Shown here piece by piece: positions 58,450 to 64,000 of a stretch of 64,000 nt of DNA (positions within the stretch are counted from its first letter, which is position 1; each line of letters opens with the position of its first letter). A program made the translations under genes and the position numbers. A model generated the notes under the pieces. That model had not been told where the DNA came from, made no database searches, and was given only the letters and a program-made list of their open reading frames with translations. Source of the DNA: Cloeon dipterum. Lineage: Eukaryota; Arthropoda; Insecta; Ephemeroptera; Baetidae. Location: contig NC_088790.1 in NCBI RefSeq assembly GCF_949628265.1, positions 7,754,545 to 7,818,544 of the forward strand, in the 5' to 3' direction.

Positions 58450-61400
58450 ATGAGTCCGTTCTGGAAGCAATTCGCCATCATTTTCTGGCTGTTTTACGTC
58501 CTGTCGGCGAGCCTGCTCATTTTTATGAATGGGTTTCTACTCAGCCGGGACGAATTCACAGACAAGGCCTCCTGCGTCAACAAAAGCACTGTCCAATATT
58601 CTGACAAACATAACTTGCAAGTTTGCACCGATTCTAAAAGTCAGGTAACTTTGCATCGTTGGTTTAACTTACATAACGCTGGCAAAATATGTTGTATTAA
58701 TAATTAAAGGATTCCGAATCGCTGAAAATTTGCCACTGACTTGAATTTTCATGTTATATTAAGTTTTTAACATGACCATAATAACAATGATTTTCAGAAA
58801 CTGGTGCTTCTCATTGTTGACGCCTTGATGTATGATTTTGCTGATTTTGATGTGAACAACAAGCAACCCTTGCCGTACCAAAACAAGATGCCTATCTTCA
58901 TGGACCTTGTCAAGTCAAAACCCAGGAACGCGAAGCTATTAAAATTCATTGCTGACCCTCCAACCACCACAATGCAGCGATTGAAAGGGTTAACGACTGG
59001 AAGTCTGCCCACTTTTATTGACGCTGGGTCCAATTTTGCGTCTTCTGAAATTGCAGAGGACAACTTTTTGGATCAGCTAAAGAGGTATTTAGCTACTTTA
59101 TTAAAATATTTAAACACATTGTTTAATTGTGCCGTGTTTTAGGTCAGGAAAAAGTGTTGTTTTCATGGGTGACGACACATGGACCTCATTGTATCCAAAC
59201 CGTTTCAAAAGGGAATATCCATACCCGTCTTTTAACGTTTGGGACCTGGACACTGTCGACCAAGGCGTCGTAAAACACATGGAACCAGAACTGAAGAAAA
59301 AAGACTGGGACCTGATAATTGGTCATTTTCTTGGTGTAGATCACTGCGGCCACAGATTCGGACCAGAGCATCCAGAGATGAGTAGGAAGCTAAGAGAAAT
59401 GGACGATTTCATCAGGTAAAAATTTAAAATGGAAATTAAAAGAAAAAATAACGTGATTTTCCGCTGCAGAAATCTGGTTGGTATGTTGGATGATGAAACT
59501 ACATTGATTGTGATTGGGGATCATGGAATGACAGCAAATGGTAAGTAAAATTATAGTTTAAAAATTCTACTGAACAATCACTACCAAAGTCTTGTCGGTC
59601 GGTACCCTTTAACAGTATAACTGCTAAAATTCAAAATTTAATCATCCCTAGATTCTAGTCTTTGATATTAATTAAAAAAAATCGTTTTAATCGTATTTTG
59701 CAGAAACCCCAGGTAAAAGTAAGCCAATGGAATTGCTTAAAATATTTGTGTAAACCAACATTTTAATATGATACAGACTGAATTAAATTCAGGTTTATCA
59801 CGCAAACCAATCAGAAAAAGAGCTGGTTATCTCATTCATGCCTGTTTGATCAAGTTATAAATTATTTTAGTCATTATTTCTCCTCAGGAAATCACGGTGG
59901 TGACAGTGTAGCCGAGGTGACTGCTGCCATGTTCGTCTACTCGCCTCACTCGGAATTGTTTCCCGCGAGTGGTGAACCTGTGCCGCAGGTCATGCAAGTG
60001 GATCTTGTCCCGACTCTCTCCTCCATCCTGTCGGTCCCTATTCCCTTCTCTAATCTGGGCACTGTGATAACCGAAGCGCTGCCACTCATCGAAAGCGACT
60101 GGCCGGCGCTCCTGATTGATCTATTGAATAATGCCAATCAAGTCAATCAGTACATTACCAAATATCAAAGCCATGGTGGCCAATTTTCCGATGAACTGGT
60201 AGCTCGTTTAAGTAGAGAGCACATGGAACTGGTGGTGAAAGCTACTAAACTAAAGAATTTGGCTGGATTCCACGAATTTGTGGCAGATGTACGACGCTAT
60301 CTCGGTTCAGTTAAATTAATGTGCGAGGAGGTTTGGGTGCAATTTGACTTGGCCTCGATGGTCCTTGGTTGTTTTGCCACATTAATAGCTAGTTTTGCTG
60401 TTTTCATAGTAATCAGTGCGATTCCAGTTCAAGAATTCATTGATTTTGCTTCCGCGAAAAAATTATCCCTTGCATTATTTGCTTCTGCCGCGATATCAGT
60501 CATTAGTTGGTTATTTTTAGGTGCTTTTCTAGAGTTTTCATGTTTCATGTCTCTGTTTCTTATCGTAGTTTTTATTTTCATTAATAGGCATGAGGCCAAT
60601 AACCACTTGAAGGCAATCAAGCAATCAAAGAGCCTCATAGATTTAAATATTTTATCCGCGATTGTGCTCCTGATTTCTCTATTCGGTCTCGGCTCAGACA
60701 ATTTCGTCGTCGAGGAAGGCTTTGCTGTTTCAATTTTAACGGCAGCTCTGATTGCGTCGCTATTTTTCTTTTGGGTTGAACGGAAACAAAAGCCGGGCCA
60801 CCTTTTTTACGGCCTCCTAAGCTACCAAAAGTTGGCATTTACGGCTTTTATAGCCGCCTTTTTCGCCCTAGTTTGGTCACTCGCTCTTTACTGGCAATGT
60901 AGAGAGGAGCAATCTTGGTGCCAATCTCTTCCCTCCACTGATCTCAATAAAAATGGCAAACTCTACCAGCAAGTAGCATTTACCCCGCTCATATTCCACA
61001 CATTCCCAGTTCTGGCAAATTGGTATTGGTTGAAAAAGAACGGCAATTTAGTCTCAAACGAACTCACAAGCCAATTCATTACTTATTTACCCATTCTAAC
61101 CACCGTCCTCTCAATTATGTACTGGGTGCTCGAGTCCCTTCCTGCTCACCTGCTCAAGAAAACAGTGCAGTGGGACCTGCAAATTTTGCCACAGATTTGC
61201 TTCCTCCTGATTTTAATCTCATTCCTGTGCCTTCTGTATGACCCCCTGTTAGTCCACGTGGTTCACCCTAGGGAGCAAGTTCCGGAGGGAAGAGCTGACC
61301 TCGTGCCGTACCTCTTCCACCAGGTAAATTGGCATTTTAAATTTTTATCAGTGCGGCCGCAGATTACTTTGGATTTCAATCTAGTTGGCAGGCGGTGTTC

Positions 61401-62879
61401 TTTGCCACATGTATTTTTTAAACCTTTCGCAATAATTTTTGTAGCAGATGGGCTAGTTTATTAAAAATATGAAATACTTAAAATGAAAGAAATCATTCAG
61501 GATCCCTTCTACTGAGAAGAAACTAAAATATATGTCTAGAAATTTTGAAAACTCAAATGGATCATTTTTAGATTCCGTACTAATGTGAATTTAGTCTAGG
61601 AATATAATGTACTTCAATGCGAATAAATTTTTAATAGCGACCTTAAAATTATTTAAATTTTAAATGAGGATTGGTGGCGATAGAGAAAAATTGAAGTTAC
61701 AATTCCACGGACAAAAATTTTTCCTGATTTTCCCAATCAACGTTTTAATTATGCGGCCCACCCTCGTAGAATGGCAATTTAAAGTTATATTAGTTTTATT
61801 TTTGAAAAATGAAATAGTTTAAACATTTAATAAAAAGTTGTTCACTCAGCTGAACTTTTAATGACCACATTCTGTTCATAGCGAAAAAAAATTAATTTGT
61901 TAATGTACTCTCTGCTATTCTAGGTAAAAAGTGCTCTAAACAGAAACGGCAAAAAAGGAGTGTGTGCTGTTTATGGCCTGTCGACTGCATTTTCATCCGC
62001 AGCTTCTGTTGTTGGATTGCTGCTGTATCAACTACTTTCATTATTGCAAGGCAGTAAAGTGGTTCCCGCACTAGTCATCACATTAATTGCCTTGATGCTT
62101 TTAATCATCATTGCGTCCATTTCAAGACTAAACACTATCGTGCTGCCAGGTATGAAAAATCATAAACTATTTATTGCGTTAGTGGGAAATTGCAACTTTA
62201 ATCGCCGACTTTTATGTTCACATTACAGGCCAGCTTGTTTATGTGCCTTGGTTTGCCGTCGTTTCTTGGGCCCTCTTATCTGTGGTGTGCTTCTATGGCA
62301 CGAGCCACAACGCCACTTTCCCCGGCATCCAGTGGCAAGCTGCGTTCGTCGGCACCAGCGGACAGTTTTCTTCAAACTTCTTGCCAGGACTTTTGATCAT
62401 CGCCAGCACCTTCAGCTCGCAGATCCTCTTCGGATTCCTGCTGCCCCTGCTACTGGTTGCTCCTCTTACCGTCTTGAGCATCAATGGAGGCCTCGCTAGA
62501 CAGGACGTTAAAGAAAAAGCTGCGAACGGAGAAATGTTCATTTACGAAAAAAGTAGTCTCACCGAGCAGGGCCTCTTCATGCTGTGCGTCAAATACATCC
62601 TTGTTCTGTTTTTACGGGTATATATGAAAAACTCCCTTGAATTTGGTTGAGATTTAATGAAATTTTATTTATTTCCAGACTATGGGATCCACTTTCACAG
62701 CCCTGATTTTGAGAAGACATCTGATGGTGTGGAAAGTGTTCGCACCCAAGTTAATTTTCGAAGTTGTTGCATTGCTAGTGAGTATGACCGCAGTGTTATT
62801 TGGATATATATTCTTTGTGAGAGTTTTCAAGGCTGTTGATAAGCTGATGGGGGAGTTGGAAGAAAAGCAAAAAGCTTAG
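58450..62879 (+). CDS. PIGO: GPI ethanolamine phosphate transferase 3 (PIG-O)
   Basis: PIG-O adds the bridging ethanolamine phosphate to the third mannose of the GPI anchor in the ER membrane, the group that is later joined to protein. Exons 58450-58644, 58798-59084, 59143-59415, 59470-59540, 59888-61323, 61924-62149, 62229-62617 and 62679-62879 give 1025 aa (human 1089). An N-terminal membrane helix (about 8-28) precedes an alkaline-phosphatase-fold domain. Metal ligands and nucleophile are visible: Asp73 in VDALMYDF, Thr in DPPTTTMQRLKGLTTGS (121-123), GDDTW (170-174), HFLGVDHCGH (222-231) and GDHGMT (268-273). The C-terminal half is a series of hydrophobic helices. Introns at 59541-59887 and 61324-61923 contain nothing else recognisable. 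Confidence 0.95.
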
Positions 62880-63133
62880 TAAATTGATGCCGCTGACAAG
62901 TGGCCTTTTTTCGGCCAGTGATGTGTTCAAGAATTAAAAAATTAGTTGTGCCTGGTGCGGCATGGATGCTCAACTGCACTGAAAGCATGGCAGTTTCAGA
63001 ATCACGTCATGCTCAAAATGCAGGATGACGCCCATGCAGCATTTTTTGTAGTAGTCACATGTCGTACAGGCAACGATAATAACTATTGCACAAGTCCATA
63101 AAACCAAGCGCAGATAATGTAAAAGGACGTTTG

Positions 63134-63139
63134 AATAAA
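63134..63139 (+). terminator. poly(A) signal of PIG-O (AATAAA)
   Basis: AATAAA lies 255 bases past the PIG-O stop. It is 33 bases from the opposing minus-strand signal. Confidence 0.7.
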
Positions 63140-63172
63140 ATATAAGTCAAGAGAATTAATTTCCAATGCTGC

Positions 63173-63178
63173 TTTATT
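63173..63178 (-). terminator. poly(A) signal of the right-end minus-strand gene
   Basis: The minus-strand AATAAA is read about 50 bases past the predicted stop at 63228. Cleavage 10-30 bases later would place this 3' end within or beside the PIG-O 3' end. Confidence 0.6.
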
Positions 63179-63227
63179 CCTACAGCTGTACATTACCATA
63201 CTGCATCGCTGCAGACTGCAATCATCC

Positions 63228-63861
63228 TTAATGAGGCACCTTAATCTGAAATCAATACACCATATACAGACATAATATCAGTATTTTTCCGGCTAAAGAC
63301 TGGGTTTTTTGAAATAGGTCACTGCGCTTTTTCTACTAGCGATAATAAATAAAAGTTTTTGCGCGCACCTTCAAATTGAGGCCGCCACCTTCGTGGGCAG
63401 AGTTTGGGTCTCTTCCAGCTCCCACGGAAATGAGCTCTTCAGTGCCTGGAGGCATGCTCTGGTGTCCCTGGTGTACGGCCATTTGCACACTTCTCACCGG
63501 GATGCTCCTGACGGTCCGCGTGGTGGTGGTGCCTGCGGCGGGCGGAGAGGTGCTGTTCTTCGGCGCAGTCACGTCCTGTCCGAGTCCGGTCAGCATGTCA
63601 AAGACCTGTCCCAGGGTCTCGAGGCGCTTCTGATACGGCTCGAGGGGGTCAGGCGTGGGCGGAGGGGTTGGCACCCACGGCGGTAGGATTTTTATTTTCT
63701 TGGGAGGAATGAAGGGCAGCGACTTCTGCTTGGCGACCATGTCGGTGACGGTGTCCATGAGTGCGCCCTTTAGCTCGGCCACCTCGGACAAGATCGAGTT
63801 GAGCACCATGTCTTTGGAGCTGAAGGCGCCGCCGGCGGGCGGCGGCAATGAGCGCTCCCTG
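63228..63861 (-). CDS. 3' end of an unrecognised proline-rich protein gene
   Basis: The large exon 63861-63369 (or 63858-63369; two tandem CAG acceptors are possible) encodes about 164 residues and begins by completing a codon, so more exons lie to the right, outside the window. It contains a mildly helical stretch (MVLNSILSEVAELKGALMD), a Pro-rich block (PPWVPTPPPTPDPLEP), then Thr/Arg-rich and His/Gln-rich sequence. A good donor (AAG|GTGCGC) and an acceptor (GATTTCAG) predict a terminal exon of only 18 bases, 63245-63228, giving the end NLKIKVPH. Without that splice, the frame reads on to a stop at 63336. I do not recognise the family and assign no function. Confidence 0.6.
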
Positions 63862-64000
63862 CTGCGAACGGAAATTAATCATGCAGTTACACTCGTTGCC
63901 AAACAAAGTGTACGGATTTTTGGAACGGGATCTGCAAAGTTTTCATCCTGTTAAGCTTATTGTCATGTTAAAATGCGTCGGCTGCCAAAACACGCGGCGC
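63862..64000. other. intron of the right-end gene
   Basis: The sequence upstream of the acceptor at 63862-63863 has no coding exon that I can support before the window ends. Confidence 0.4.

Overview
The window is animal nuclear DNA. Genes have many exons with GT-AG introns, the spacers are AT-rich, and microsatellites are frequent. The gene set (cytospin, membrane-anchored heme oxygenase, citron kinase/sticky, CIB2, a kon-tiki/CSPG4 proteoglycan, a GH16 beta-1,3-glucanase of the GNBP type, and PIG-O) fits an arthropod, most likely an insect. I cannot fix the order from sequence alone. Where I rebuilt exon chains by eye, the intron phases agree and the summed coding length is a multiple of three (heme oxygenase 248 aa, citron kinase 1672, CIB2 189, kon 2442, glucanase 382, PIG-O 1025). 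This supports those gene models.

Layout. 1-3062 (-): 5' part of a cytospin gene, running off the left edge. 3063-10830: mostly unexplained spacer or intron with a LINE remnant and a short hAT-type MITE that has a perfect 8-bp target-site duplication. 10837-11824 (+): heme oxygenase, convergent with 12213-18764 (-), a 28-exon citron kinase. 18765-20668: spacer between divergent genes, with two notable inverted repeats. 20669-23031 (+): CIB2. 24219-50346 (-): the 16-exon kon-tiki/CSPG4 gene. Its 11-kb first intron carries an intact GH16 glucanase gene on the other strand (41039-45220, +), with its own TATA box and poly(A) signal. A second possible first exon with a signal peptide and the same splice phase lies at 53615-53672 (-). 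58450-62879 (+): PIG-O of GPI-anchor synthesis. 63228-63861 (-): 3' end of an unrecognised proline-rich gene, meeting PIG-O tail to tail.

The most interesting element is at 30097-30142 (-), inside a kon intron and in the kon sense. The sequence folds on paper into a complete type I hammerhead ribozyme: stem I 6 bp, core CUGAUGA, stem II, GAAA, stem III, and a GUA cleavage triplet. It sits in a roughly 180-bp dispersed repeat. A decayed copy of that repeat, with the ribozyme core destroyed, lies in another kon intron at about 36150-36320. This resembles the small type I hammerheads carried by Penelope-like and related retroelements.

The genes are not an operon or pathway; they are neighbouring single genes. 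The relationships the sequence shows are structural: nested, convergent and divergent transcription units, and mobile-element debris in introns.
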